From the NCBI GenBank assembly GCA_033675265.1, contig JAUJYZ010001210.1, positions 697,501 through 761,500 on the forward strand: 64,000 nucleotides of DNA. Direction: 5' to 3'. This DNA is from Actinostola sp. cb2023 (lineage: Eukaryota > Cnidaria > Anthozoa > Actiniaria > Actinostolidae). Position numbers and translations under genes: made by a program. Below the pieces are notes generated by a model. That model saw only the letters and a program-made list of their open reading frames with translations, ran no database searches and was not told the DNA's origin. Positions 32,471-43,234 of the stretch are shown here, piece by piece (within the stretch, counting starts at the first letter, position 1; every line of letters begins with the position of its first letter).

Positions 32471-33198
32471 TGCCATACATAGTTATATTGATTGCCATAC
32501 ATAGTTATATTGATGGTTGGAGTAAAAAAATTATATTTGCCCTGCCTCCAACAACAGACATTTGTCAAATGAATGAACCAGAAAAAATACAAAAATATAA
32601 TGTTTATTGAACAACAATCATCAATTTCACGTTAACATACTGTGTCTGACAGTTCAACTATTAAATTCATTTCATATGTACTGTGTGATTTGAATGAAAT
32701 AGGCGATGAACTGCACTACTTTTCTAGCTGTAATAATAGTAAGTTGAAGAACTTAGAAATGTGTTTCTATTAAAGTAGTTTATTACAAGTTAAGAGTTGA
32801 CGTTCAGTTATTTCAGTAATCAAGATTTAGTTATACACTGTATATTGTTTATCAATGTTAGAAGATTCCATTGTTAAAATAACAGCTAAGAATCGAATAT
32901 ATATATTATTGTAATTTTTGAAAATCATTATTTAAATTGATTTTAAGTTTGTATGTACCATTTCTGGTATTTTGTGGAATAAAGAATTACTATTACTATG
33001 TATCAAGAAAGGAATAATACCCTTAGACCTACATTTCAATGTGTAGCAACAAGAACAGTAGAATAAACATCAACCCTCATTCTAAATGTCCATATTTCTT
33101 GGCAGTTAACACAAAGTCATTAAATGGTCAAATAGAAAAAATACACAAAAATATAACGGTTATTGAACAACACTCGTCCTGTGTCAGTTCAACTAGTC
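32471..33198. repeat. Short direct duplications in non-coding DNA
   Basis: tgccatacatagttatattg is repeated in tandem at 32471-32514. A longer direct repeat of about 70 bp (acaaaaatataacggttatt at 33143, close variant at 32588) lies just past the 3' end of the PHD-type pseudogene and may be duplicated 3' UTR. No gene otherwise between 31.8 and 33.25 kb. Confidence 0.45.
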
Positions 33199-34435
33199 AA
33201 AAGGCTACTTTGACTGCCAGTTAGAATCAGACACCCTTGTCCACTTGACTACCATACTTCGGAGCACCTCAAGCACAGCGAACGCTCAGGTACATCGTCT
33301 ACTTCCATGTCTGTACAGATTAAATGACACCATGACGAACAGCCATCACATTGAATCCAAGATGCCATTTCATTTTCTGTCACATCATTACTTGGGGAGG
33401 GATCATGGTGGTCACATACTACACAAACAACACTTTCTTCATCTTCACCTTGATCAACTTGGCCATCAAAGCTTTGCCTTCCTTGTTTTTCTTTGTTTCT
33501 TCTGCTTTTTTTCTTTCCTGTACTCTTTCCTTGATTAGGCTGACTTTGAGTTTTCGTCTTCCTTGTCTTTGCAGCTTTTTGAGCTCCTTTCCTTCGGTTT
33601 TCATGACTCTGGTGTAAATGTTGAAACCAAAACTTGACTTCTTCAGGAGGAAGGAGTACCTTTCTGGCAGTTTCTTGAATAATATCTTCAGTAGGCACTG
33701 ACTTGTGTTGATGGTAAACTGTAAGAATAACATCTGATGGTGGTTCTGGCTTTCCAAGTACTCCACTTGTTTTATACTGATCCCACAACTTATCAGGTTT
33801 CAAGAAGTGGCCTGAGCAAACACCTTTGCAGTCTTGACATTGGCCTCCAAATGGCCTTTCTGGATCTGGGGTTGGAATAGGTACAAATCTGAGATCTGGC
33901 CCATCATGGTACCACCAATGGTTCTGACTCCTTGGACTTTTCACGATATACTGGATGGATGCAGCCAGGTTCATAGCAGCACACAAGGTAGAATAAATAC
34001 TTTTGAGGAAATGAAGGATTGAGAAGGTGCCTTTCGCGTAGTGACCATATACTTTCAAACTTTTGATGCAATTCTGGTTGATCAACCTTTAGCTTCTCCT
34101 TGGCTGCTTTGTTGCCCTTCAAAAATATCTGACTCTTCAGCCCTCTGAGGCGCTGTCTGCTCCTTTGAAGAGATGGATTTCAGTATTAGCACAAGGAGCT
34201 CCGTCAACTCTTGAAATGTAAATGTCAATAGCTACATCTAAGTTCCTTTTCAACAGATCTTGGTCAATCTGACCGGATTTTGAACGACAGAACGAACGAT
34301 AGAAGGGATGAAAAGGTTGGCATGAGATAACGCTAAGCATCCATTCTGGAGCTCCACTCGGTTAAGATAACTCGCACCGCTGTTGCGAGAGGTCACCATT
34401 AATGCTCGACTGCCTTTTTCTAAGTGTCTTGATGC

Positions 34436-34535
34436 CCACCAGTATTGTATGTCTTGGTGAGATGGGCCCCTTTTTCTAAGTGTCTTGATGTCCACCAGTA
34501 TTGTATCTCTTGGTGAGATGGACCCTCGTCAAAAC
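34436..34535. repeat. ~50-bp tandem duplication in the DDE-like block
   Basis: The string ccaccagtattgtat, then cttggtgagatgg, occurs twice (34436 and 34491) with few differences. It duplicates the codons for a PSHQ(D/E)IQYWW motif and throws the frame, so one copy was intact before the duplication. Confidence 0.7.
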
Positions 34536-37500
34536 TACCATCAACTCCACTTCCTTCATATTTCCAGTTTTAGGGTTAATGAATGCTCCTTGTACAATGT
34601 CTTTCTGCTCTACAAATTTTAGATCAGTCATATGTTGAGGCGGGCCCTTTTCAAAAAGGCCAGATGCCTTTACAATGCCTGCACATATTTCGCCTGTGGT
34701 CGCTGTAACTGTGAAGTTATATGAGGTTGTTTGCAATACAGAGGGATAAGTATTGACATAATCTGTCCTTGTTGTTAATGCCTCATGGCCTGAAATGCAC
34801 AAAGTGGCGTGTGATTTGTGTGTAGCCATAGTGTCCAGGCGGAAGCCTGCCTGATCATCTCCCAGGTTGATGATGTTTGTACCATCTGTATGCTGAATGT
34901 TGTTTAAAGCAGAGTAGAAGGCAGCACTCCAATGATGATCTGGGTTAAAACGGATGTTAAAACCCTTCCGAGCCCTTTTGTGCACAACTTTAGCAATTCC
35001 TTTGTAACGTCCAGCAGAACGCCTCCGCTTATTGCGAGCAATGCACAGCTTTACTACTGTTCCATAAGTAAAGTTTCGGTTGTACTTCTTCTCAAGAAAT
35101 TATTTAATACGTTTGAAGGTAGCTTTTTTCTGAACTTTCCGGTTACCGTCGAAAGTAATAACGCCTGTACGACGCCAAGCTTCTGCACCTGCCCCACCGT
35201 CTGCAACATACTCTTCTATAGCTGGACCAATTCCAGTGCACTCTTGGACTACTTTGCTGACCTTCTTACTTTTAAAAGAAACCGTTCCTCCATTATCCTC
35301 TTTCGTGATTCTCGTATTGCCTTTCTTCGAAGTGAAGCTCTCTTCTTTTCAATCATCACCCTACCATCTTCACTCAGCACATCTGTAATTCCATTCTGCC
35401 ATACCTCAGTCTCACTTGTATCTGAATCAGATACAATCTCTCCATTTTGTGCATCCTGTTCCCTCTGATTACATCTACTGACACCCAAGTATGCCTGTCG
35501 AGATTGTTCTGCCAGCCTTTCCTCCTCTATGCTCAAGTCTAAAAAGGGAATTTGTCCAGAAAAATCAAGAAGTAACTGTTCAACTGCTTCACCGGTTAAC
35601 TCCTGTAGCATGTCCCTCACAACATCCGCAAATTCAAACCAGTTGAACCTGCATTTCCTTAAGATGTCTAGTAGCTGATGAGAGTTCATACTTGTTTCAC
35701 CAGTTTCTGTAATATGTTTGTAGCATTCTTCATCACTAACAAATTCAGATAGTTGAAATTGACGAGGTAACACACCGTCTCCCATACTAACATCTCCTCC
35801 ACTACTGTTACTATTATCATCTTCAGTGTCGGCTTCACTTTCTGATATCTCATCTTCACTTTCTTCTTCATGGACTCCAAGTGTGTTTAACAGTGTCTTA
35901 TCTTTCAGGGTCGCAATCTTTAGAATTGTTTCTTTTATTGCGTCTGCTTCTTCATATGCTGGTTGGACGATTTCCGCTCTTTTATGCACATTGTGAAACC
36001 CATAGATCTTCTGTGCTTTGCTAGCAGACAATCCTGCAGATCTAACAACCACATACTTGAGCCGCTCCTTCTCTGATTCGCTCTCAGCCAAATTTAGAAG
36101 AGAGAGCATTTCATCTCTTGAAACCGTTGCTTCCTTCCTGTCTCTGTTGCTTTACATTACTTTGTTAAGGAGAGTCTGCAAAACAGCATGGTTAACAGAC
36201 GCCTGCTTCTCAACCAAATATAAAGCATATGTTCCAGCTGACTTCGAACCCACCCCAATGTCAGCAAGAGGCATCTGCAACAACTTCCTTCGTGCATGAG
36301 AAGATGTGTAGGAGATGCCTGGGCTACACATCTCAAATGCCTGTTTGAGTGAAATGAATCCCTTCTCGCTGATATACTGAGCAACACTTATCATTAAATT
36401 ACACTCGGTGCAGTTATTTTTGTGTTTTCTCTTGCAAAACATACTGTTGCAGGTTTAAGCCTTGAACGATTGATAAATATACATCATCCTTGACCTTTTC
36501 ATATATGGACAGATTTTTCTTTCTCTGTTGTGCAAATGTCTCTAAAATGTTTTCCCTTTCAACATCACTGCCTACATGGAAAGGGGACTTCAAAAACCCT
36601 GACTTTCTGTGCAAGACGTATGTGAAGCATTATTGCCTGCACTGTCATTCATTTCTTCTGAGCTTGACAGTATTTCTGTATCATGGGACGAATTGTCCGA
36701 ATTAGACTCATCAATTCCTTCCACAACTGGCTGCTGTAGTTGTTCTTTCTCTACTCTCTGCAAGACAGCTCTAATATTCCCCATACCTTTCCTCTGCTTT
36801 TTCATAGGAGGCAAAGATGGGGAAGATGGACTTTTAGACTGGTGATACCATGCCGATTTAGCTGCTTTTTTCTGAAGGAGGACCAGCTGCTTATGATAAT
36901 CATTTTTTTCTTGAAAAAGCTTTCTTAACTTCTCAGAAATTTCTACACATTGATTAAAATTGCTAACAGTTTTAGCCTTATTTAACTGTAATTGCCTCAT
37001 TCTAATAGTATCTTCTGTCAAAGCAATTAATTGTGAAAGGTTATCTATCTATCTTTGCCTCTCCTTTGTCATCAACTTCGCTCTTTTGGATGGTTGATCC
37101 TCTTCACTGCTTACACTGTCATTCTGGCTGGAGGATGATGATCTTGAAAATCCTTTCCTATATGAATATAACCCTTCAGTCTTGATCTTCTCCACAGCTT
37201 TTGTCATAAGCTCTCCTGGAATTAAACAGACCAGAAATAAGCTAAGCAGTGGCTTTTAGTCTGAGACAGTGAAGATAACCAGTTTGCCTGGTCTATAAAA
37301 CAGACTGTTTATCACTAATGAACATATAGTTTCTATTGGATTTTAAAACATTTGTATTAATTGGCTATGTGTTTGTTACCTACACTTATCGAATTCATGA
37401 ATAATTAATGAGGGAAATACAATAGAAATCATAAGCGTAGCAGACATCTGTAAATCGGCAAGAGATTCGTCCTCATTTGCATTCAACTTTAACTTGGATT

Positions 37501-38265
37501 TTCTTGGCCAAACTGTTTTCTATCATCAAAATTATAGTAAAGCATCCACTTATACATCGTTGGATTCGATAGCTCATATTGTATATAGTACATAAAACCC
37601 TTTAAGAGGAATGCTAAGATTGAATTCATTAATTCAATTCCATCAGGCTACATCTACAACATTGGCTGATGAAATTTGGCAACAAAGTAAGATTCAGTAT
37701 AGTACCTTTGTGAGCCAGTAGGGTTGGATCTTCCAGTGCCAGTTTTCCTGCTGCGGTGTTTACTGCTTCCTCATATGGCTTGGATGGTCTTTTACAATCC
37801 TTGTTATATATTCGTGCATTTTGAATGATATCTCTTTCAGCAGCAGCTCCACCTTGTTCATCTGTTTCCTTGTATCACAGAAAGCAATTCAAAGGTACAC
37901 AAAAATACAGATAGACAACAGTTATATTATTTTGGTTTGTTATGCAAAATGGTTTATTACATCTCAAAGGAGCAAGCACATTACTACAGTAGCATGGATG
38001 AACTTCATGATATATTTACTAAGTATATACTTACATTTAAGGTTGGCCCAATTTCTATTTTCCCATCCTTGAATGTCAATGTTTTCTGCTTGGGTCCAAC
38101 AGGCATATCATGACTTTTCTGCATGTCTGACAATGTTACCTCTTGATGATCTACAAAGTATAAAAAAATAGCTAAATACATGAACTATCAAGTATAATTA
38201 CGTTTAGTCAGAGCTCTATTTAAACTAGCTTCAGCTTAACTAGATAATACAGTACCTAAATAAAT

Positions 38266-38376
38266 ATTGAATGAATGAATGGATGGATGGATGGATGGAT
38301 GGATGGATGGATGGATGGATGGATGGATGGATGGATGGATGGATGGATGAATGAATGAATGAATGAATGAATGAAT
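38266..38376. repeat. (GGAT)n/(GAAT)n microsatellite
   Basis: About 20 uninterrupted copies of ggat then several gaat, in an intron of the PHD-type pseudogene. Confidence 0.95.
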
Positions 38377-38833
38377 TAATTAATTTTAAGCTCATTGTAT
38401 TATTATTTACATGCTGTAATTTTCCCAGTGGTATTTGCTGAAGGTTCTGTCTGTTCCTGATTGTAAAGAATAAAGAGCAAATTAGGTCAACTTTTTTAGT
38501 TAAAAAAACCCACATTTATAATAATATTATAATAAACACAAGATACAGCGACCAAAAACCAAATATTGGTACCTTTGAAACTGGCTTGTGCTTGTGCATT
38601 ACAACAATGTTTATTTTTGTCCGGTCCAATATTTCATCGACACAACTGATATCCATCCAAGTATCCCAACCACCATCATATTGTTGTGTTAATATATTTT
38701 CATCACTTTGGATTTCAACGAAGGTCTTTCTAATTAGAGCTTCGAGGTCGGCCATACCACGTTCGATTATTGATATGGCCTCTTTCCGAGAATCGCCAAA
38801 TTCAAGCAGCACCTAAATAAACAAAATGGATAG

Positions 38834-38973
38834 AGTGGTTTTCATAAACCCGTGAAATACACTTTAGCGTATTTAGCACTACTTCACTCTAATGCTTTTG
38901 TTTTCTATTGTGTTTATCTGACTAATACACCTCTAATTAGTACACTTTGTTTCACGGGTTAATGAAAACCACT
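38834..38973. mobile_element. 140-bp inverted-repeat miniature element
   Basis: agtggttttcataaacccgt at the left matches its inverse at the right, with one base difference at taaa/ttaa. It sits in the first intron of the PHD-type pseudogene. Confidence 0.65.
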
Positions 38974-39366
38974 ATATAAACGGTCAGACAAGAGCTGCTT
39001 TGTTTATGCTTTGTTTTGTAAATGTTGACCTTTCAAAACCGCATCAATTATTTATTTATTTAAGTATAAGTTTCTTAAAAATGAAATAGGGTCAAATGTC
39101 AGTTATTATAAGGTCTGAAAAGATTTAAGTCTTGCTTCGATGGGACACTTTCAAAAAGAAAACTACAGATTGCTAACCTTCAAATTGACCGGCTTGTTCA
39201 CAGCCATTTTGAAGCATGACGAACCAACTTCCCAGCTGTCTCTGCGCCCTTAATCCAAGATGGCGTCTTGGGAGGCTGTCAAAAGTCAAAAGACCCGACC
39301 CTGGGCTTCGATAGACGATCAAAATTTCCCACCATGGACAAACTTCCTATGTCAAATCCCTCTGAC

Positions 39367-39389
39367 CTCCCCCCCCCCCCCCCCCCCCC
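39367..39389. repeat. C-run homopolymer
   Basis: A run of about 23 Cs in non-coding DNA upstream of the PHD-type pseudogene. Nothing else is recognised between 39.4 and 40.0 kb. Confidence 0.85.
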
Positions 39390-40130
39390 TGCGGCTTAAC
39401 ATTGATAGGTGCATTACTTCTTGAACACGGTAGAAAAGTGTGGTGGATGCCCAGTGAATCTAATCACTGATATGGGAACAGAAAACAGTACTATGGATGG
39501 CATACAGTGCTTTTTCCGAAATGACGATGCTTACAGTTATTCTTCCTCCCAGAAATCATCTTCTTGAAAAAGAAGAAATACAGAATAGAAATAAGGTCTG
39601 AACTATAATGTATTATCTAAATATATTTTTTGATTATTTGGTAGGTATTTAGAGTGCTTTGAGATCATTGTTTATCATTTTGATCATAATTGACGGAAGC
39701 GAAAACGGCAAAAGCAAGTTGAGTGTTTGGCATGATTTTGAAAATTGCAGTAATGCTTGTGGGTTTTCCAAGGCCACTAATTGCAATGAAGGTTTTCAAC
39801 TTTTCAAAAGGCGAATTTTTATTTCCTGTGCTGTTTGAAATCAGAATACAGTGAACTCTCTCAATGCAGACAACCTTATAAGACAGACACCTCAGTATCT
39901 AAAAGGAGGACAGGGTGAATTATACTGTATATAAAGCTATTTCAAACAAAATGTTGCTTTGTAAATACTGAATAACAATTCTAAAGCAAATGCAAATAGT
40001 TGAGTCTTATGCAAATTGACTGGAGTAAATATATATGTTGTAGTTCAATATGGAATCTGGTACAATTTGGTTTTGTACCGGTACAATTTGTTTTGAACTG
40101 GTACAATTTGTTTTGAACTGGTACAACATG

Positions 40131-40643
40131 AAGTACCTTGGGGTTAGGTTTAGAGTTAGTATTGGGGAAGACTTTGTATTTTATTATAATCATGAAGTAC
40201 CTTGGGGTTAGGTTTAGGGTTAGTATTGGGGAAGACTTTGTATTTTATTATAATCATGAAGTATCTTGGGGTTAGGTTTAGGGTTAGTATTGGGGAAGAC
40301 TTTGTATTTTATTAAAATCATGAAGTAGAGTGCAATTTAGAAAAGTGTGAAATAGTACTAATTTTAAATAGTACTAAATAGTGCTATTTCTATTGTTTTC
40401 TATTGTTTCATTAGTGCTATTTAGTACTAATTAGTTATTTAGTTTTCAAGCTTTTCTAATTTGCACTCTACCTTGGGGTTAGGTTTAGGGTTAGTATTGG
40501 GGAAGACTTTGTATTTTATTAAAACCATGAAGTACCTTGGGGTTAGGTTTAGGGTTAGGGATAGGGAAGACTTTGTATTTTATTGCTATATAGTAATCAA
40601 GTACCTTGGGGTTAGGTTTAGGGTTAGTATTGGGGTAGACTTG
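40131..40643. repeat. 64-bp tandem repeat with telomere-like core
   Basis: About six copies of aagtaccttggggttaggtt followed by tagggttagtattgg and an AT-rich tail. Unit starts at 40131, 40195 and 40259, then after the miniature element about 40531 and 40595. The core gttaggtttagggttag resembles TTAGGG repeats but is fixed inside a longer unit. Confidence 0.8.
40328..40468. mobile_element. TA-flanked miniature element, gagtgcaa family
   Basis: 141 bp with ends gagtgcaatttagaaaag and its inverse. It interrupts the 64-bp repeat between aagTA and TAcc; removing it and one TA restores the unit exactly, which proves insertion at a TA site. Related partial copies lie at 56820-56920 and 63841-63947. 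Confidence 0.88.
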
Positions 40644-40663
40644 GTAGGAATGAATACAATCTG

Positions 40664-40835
40664 CTTCGTTCTACTATAGAGCAAGACAGGTACATGTACG
40701 TTCGAGTACGTGTTGACGTGAATACAAGCTGCTTCGTTCTACTAGAGAACAAGACAGGGAAACGTTGACGTGAATACAACCTACTTCGTTCTACTAGAGA
40801 GCAATACAGGCACGCGTTGATGTGAATACAGCTAC
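40664..40835. repeat. ~57-67 bp tandem repeat
   Basis: Three copies of a unit built from cttcgttctactagag, a caagacagg-type core and gttgacgtgaatacaa. The core actatagaacaagacaggta reappears alone at 41083. Confidence 0.6.
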
Positions 40836-41252
40836 TAGTAAAATAAATAAATATCATGTTTAACGTGTCAAGTGTTGATATCAGTATGGCTAGTGGGGAC
40901 AAGACTCTCACACTCACTTCTTACTACATTATATATTCTGTACACCCAACACTCATGTCACTAGTTCGTTTTTACCGAGGGAGGAAAACCGGAGTACCGG
41001 GAGAAAATTCATCGAAGCAAGGGAGAGAACGAATTGGCTCACAACTCAACTCGCGCCCGGTCTGTGAATTGAACCAGGTGCCACTATAGAACAAGACAGG
41101 TACGCTTTGACGGTTTAGGAATTTCTTTGCCTTTTCATAAAATGTGTCTTCAAGTACGAAAATCACAAGCGAATTTTTACTTTTAGTTTCCTGTTTCAGG
41201 TTGTTATTTCTCGTTAGAAAGCCTCCCGATCAACCCATGGTTCGTGATCCGC

Positions 41253-42347
41253 CATACAATCTCGTCCCCAGAGCCGTTATTTCTTACTGCGCATGCTCGA
41301 CGAAAGAACTTGGCTCTGGAAAAGTCCAATGACCGGAACCCAGAATCTGGGTATTTTGTGACATGCGCATAAAAGAGATTTACCGGAAACAATATGGCGG
41401 ACTCTCGATGGAGCTGTTCGGTTTGCCCTCGAGAAAATGGGTTTAGATGAAAGCTTTCATCTTAAAACGAAGCAATACGACGCCATGAAGAACATTGTAA
41501 CACTCAACAATGATACTTTAGTAGTTTTACCCACTGGTTTAATACGGCAAATCGTTAATTTATCAATGTTTGCCGCCGTTTCGCCGTTTGCCGCTCGTTT
41601 ATGATTACATGAAATCCTCTGACTCTGGCTATGAAAAAAGCACTGTGCTTATCGTCTCTCTGTTGAATTCCTTGATGGTGGATCAAGTAAATAAGTTAAG
41701 AGAGAAATGGATGTCGGTCTCCATATGGAAAGTTGATGAGGTAATACTAGTTTACATTTGAAATCGTTATTGAAACTCACATACAATGTAGCTTGTTCAA
41801 GTCTAAACCGAAAGGCACTAGGTTTTTGGTGTGTCAGGATGGATTTCCTACATATTGGCACCAGGTCGACAAAGGAATGTCTTTATAGTCGTCAGTTTTG
41901 TGCAATGGTTTACTTGTTTATATAGTATGTCAATTTCATCCCGTAAAGTATTCATCGTAATTGTTATGTAAGCGAATCTTTGTTTTGAATAAACCAGTTC
42001 TGTCCTAGCTAGTCTTCGTCCTGTGTTGTTGTCTTTGAGTTCCGATACTCTCGCCGCGTATCGCGTCCTTCTGAATGTCCCTCGTTCCTCCGGTCTATCC
42101 AAACGGACCTTGATCCACCTCAGGTCACATGAATTCTCTTTATTTTCAATTTTAGTCAGAAGAAGATATCAGTAAGCATGGCAATCTGTTTGTTTTGAAG
42201 GAATGTCAATTCATTTCCGGTTTCTTTCTTTTGTATTCCTAAGAACCAATCACAAAGCATGAAATATTGGAGTTTTCCAGAGCCAAGTTCTTTCGTCGAG
42301 CATGCGCAGTAAGAAATAACGGCTCTGGGGACGAGATTGTCCGCCAT
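41253..42347. mobile_element. Inverted-repeat element carrying a RecQ-like exon
   Basis: Arms of about 75 bp: ctcgtccccagagccgttat through gaaagaacttggctctgg at 41261-41320 is inverted at 42269-42347 with very few differences. Between them lies the 5' exon of a RecQ-like helicase followed by non-coding DNA. Several multicopy animal DNA transposons carry helicases, so capture or native cargo are both possible. Confidence 0.55.
41394..41740 (+). pseudogene. RecQ-like helicase, first exon, broken
   Basis: ATG at 41394 (atggcggac) followed by a one-base frame change to FALEKMGLDESFHLKTKQYD, the region before the helicase core. LVVLPTG is the start of Walker A, but about four extra bases (41538-41543) shift the frame before GKSLIYQCLPP. 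Motif Ia is seen as VLIVSLLNSLMVDQVNKL. A good donor, gatgag|gtaata, ends the exon at 41740. No further exon is seen in the window. RecQ helicases unwind 3'-5'; this copy cannot be functional. Confidence 0.65.
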
Positions 42348-42469
42348 ATTGCCAAGTCCACGTTTTGATCTAGCGCGCATGCGTGAATTTAAATGACATA
42401 ATGACGTAATAGAAAATGAATAACATGAATAAAATGTAAATGTGATGCTAAACCGACATCGAAATCCTC

Positions 42470-42535
42470 GATGACATAGTTGGTTAATGCGCTGGTCAAC
42501 GCTGGTCTACAGTCAGAGTTCGAGTCCCAGACAAA
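42470..42535 (+). repeat. tRNA-like sequence
   Basis: gacatagttggttaatgcgc resembles an A box and agagttcgagtccc a B box at tRNA-like spacing, but stems are poor. Probably the head of a SINE or a dead tRNA copy. Confidence 0.4.
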
Positions 42536-43234
42536 AGACAAAAATTGAAAAAAATATGTTAATATGGTATTAAATAGACATCTAGACAGATAGACAGAAT
42601 TAATGTAGGCAGACAGGAAAGGAAAGGAGGTGTAGGTAGGGAGAGAATGAAGGGAGGGGTGGGTGCCAGGAAGTCGTCTAGTTCTTTTGAGAACCCCCTA
42701 AAAAAATCCAAGCCCCTGTTTTTTTAATGAGTCCCCAAAATAAAATCCCTTTTAAGAATGCCAGATTGTACCAGTTCAAAACAAATTGTACCAGTTCAAA
42801 ACAAATTGTACCAGAATCCATATTGAACTACAACATATATGTTCCAAGTATTTCAGCTCAATAGATTGAGTGAGGACTTGCACACAGGGGTAGGACTTTG
42901 GGCACTCCCTTTTGTACATCAGCTAAACTTGAAGATATTCAAGACCCACAATGCATTGCAGTCTTGGAATCAGCATTCACAAATCAACTTTTTTGTGTGG
43001 AAATAACTGTGTATTGTGAAACAATAAGGAACCAGATTATATTATTCCTGTATACAGAAAAGTACTTGAAAATGCACTTTATTTGCGTCAATTCAAAACT
43101 TTAACGTTAGCTTATACCACATCAAGAATGTTATAATATATTATATTACCAAACATCCCAATAAACCAAACAAAGTTTTTAACACAACAAATAAGAACTT
43201 ACTCTATGTGTGTACCGTATGTTGAGGACTATTC

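Larger units (their letters stand above)
33249..39207 (-). pseudogene. Large PHD-finger, DDE-like transposon-type gene
   Basis: Five exons are supported by GT-AG sites and matching phases: 39207-39178 (MAVNKPVNLK), 38812-38573, about 38143-38036, 37868-37706 and 37215-33249. Exon 5 carries a coiled coil (KLRKLFQEKNDYHKQL), a helical domain with GLSASKAQKIYGFHNVHKR, WFEFADVVRDML, and a basic region. Next is a DDE-like block: NIINLGDDQAGFRLDT, then DEGPSHQEIQYWW, then GASYLNRVELQNGCLALSH. Cys clusters (YLVCCYEPGCIHP; CQDCKGVCSGHF), a homeodomain-like helix (EEVKFWFQHLHQ) and a C-terminal PHD finger (CVVCDHH, WIQCDGCSSWCHL, CLRC) follow. In-frame stops (TAG 37051-37049, TAA near 36147 and 35101) and several frameshifts break it. 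I know this as a multicopy uncharacterised family; catalysis by a DDE fold is my inference. Confidence 0.6.
40031..42840. mobile_element. Block bounded by ~90-bp inverted repeats
   Basis: atatatgttgtagttcaata at 40031 is inverted at 42840, and the match extends inward through tggaatctggtacaatttg and ttttgaactggtacaa, the last repeated two or three times at each end. Inside are 64-bp tandem repeats, a TA-flanked miniature element, a second shorter tandem array and a RecQ-like exon within its own inverted repeat. Whether the block moved as one element or is a chance pairing of two copies of a short repeat cannot be told from one sequence. Confidence 0.5.

Noticed and set aside
34932..35468. 178-codon plus-strand frame
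   Set aside because: Antisense to the coding exon of the PHD-type pseudogene; Ser/Phe-rich as expected for a shadow.
40131..40643. Telomere or CRISPR-like array
   Set aside because: Units are 64-bp head-to-tail repeats without spacers, and the TTAGGG-like core is only part of a larger unit, so neither a telomere nor a CRISPR array.
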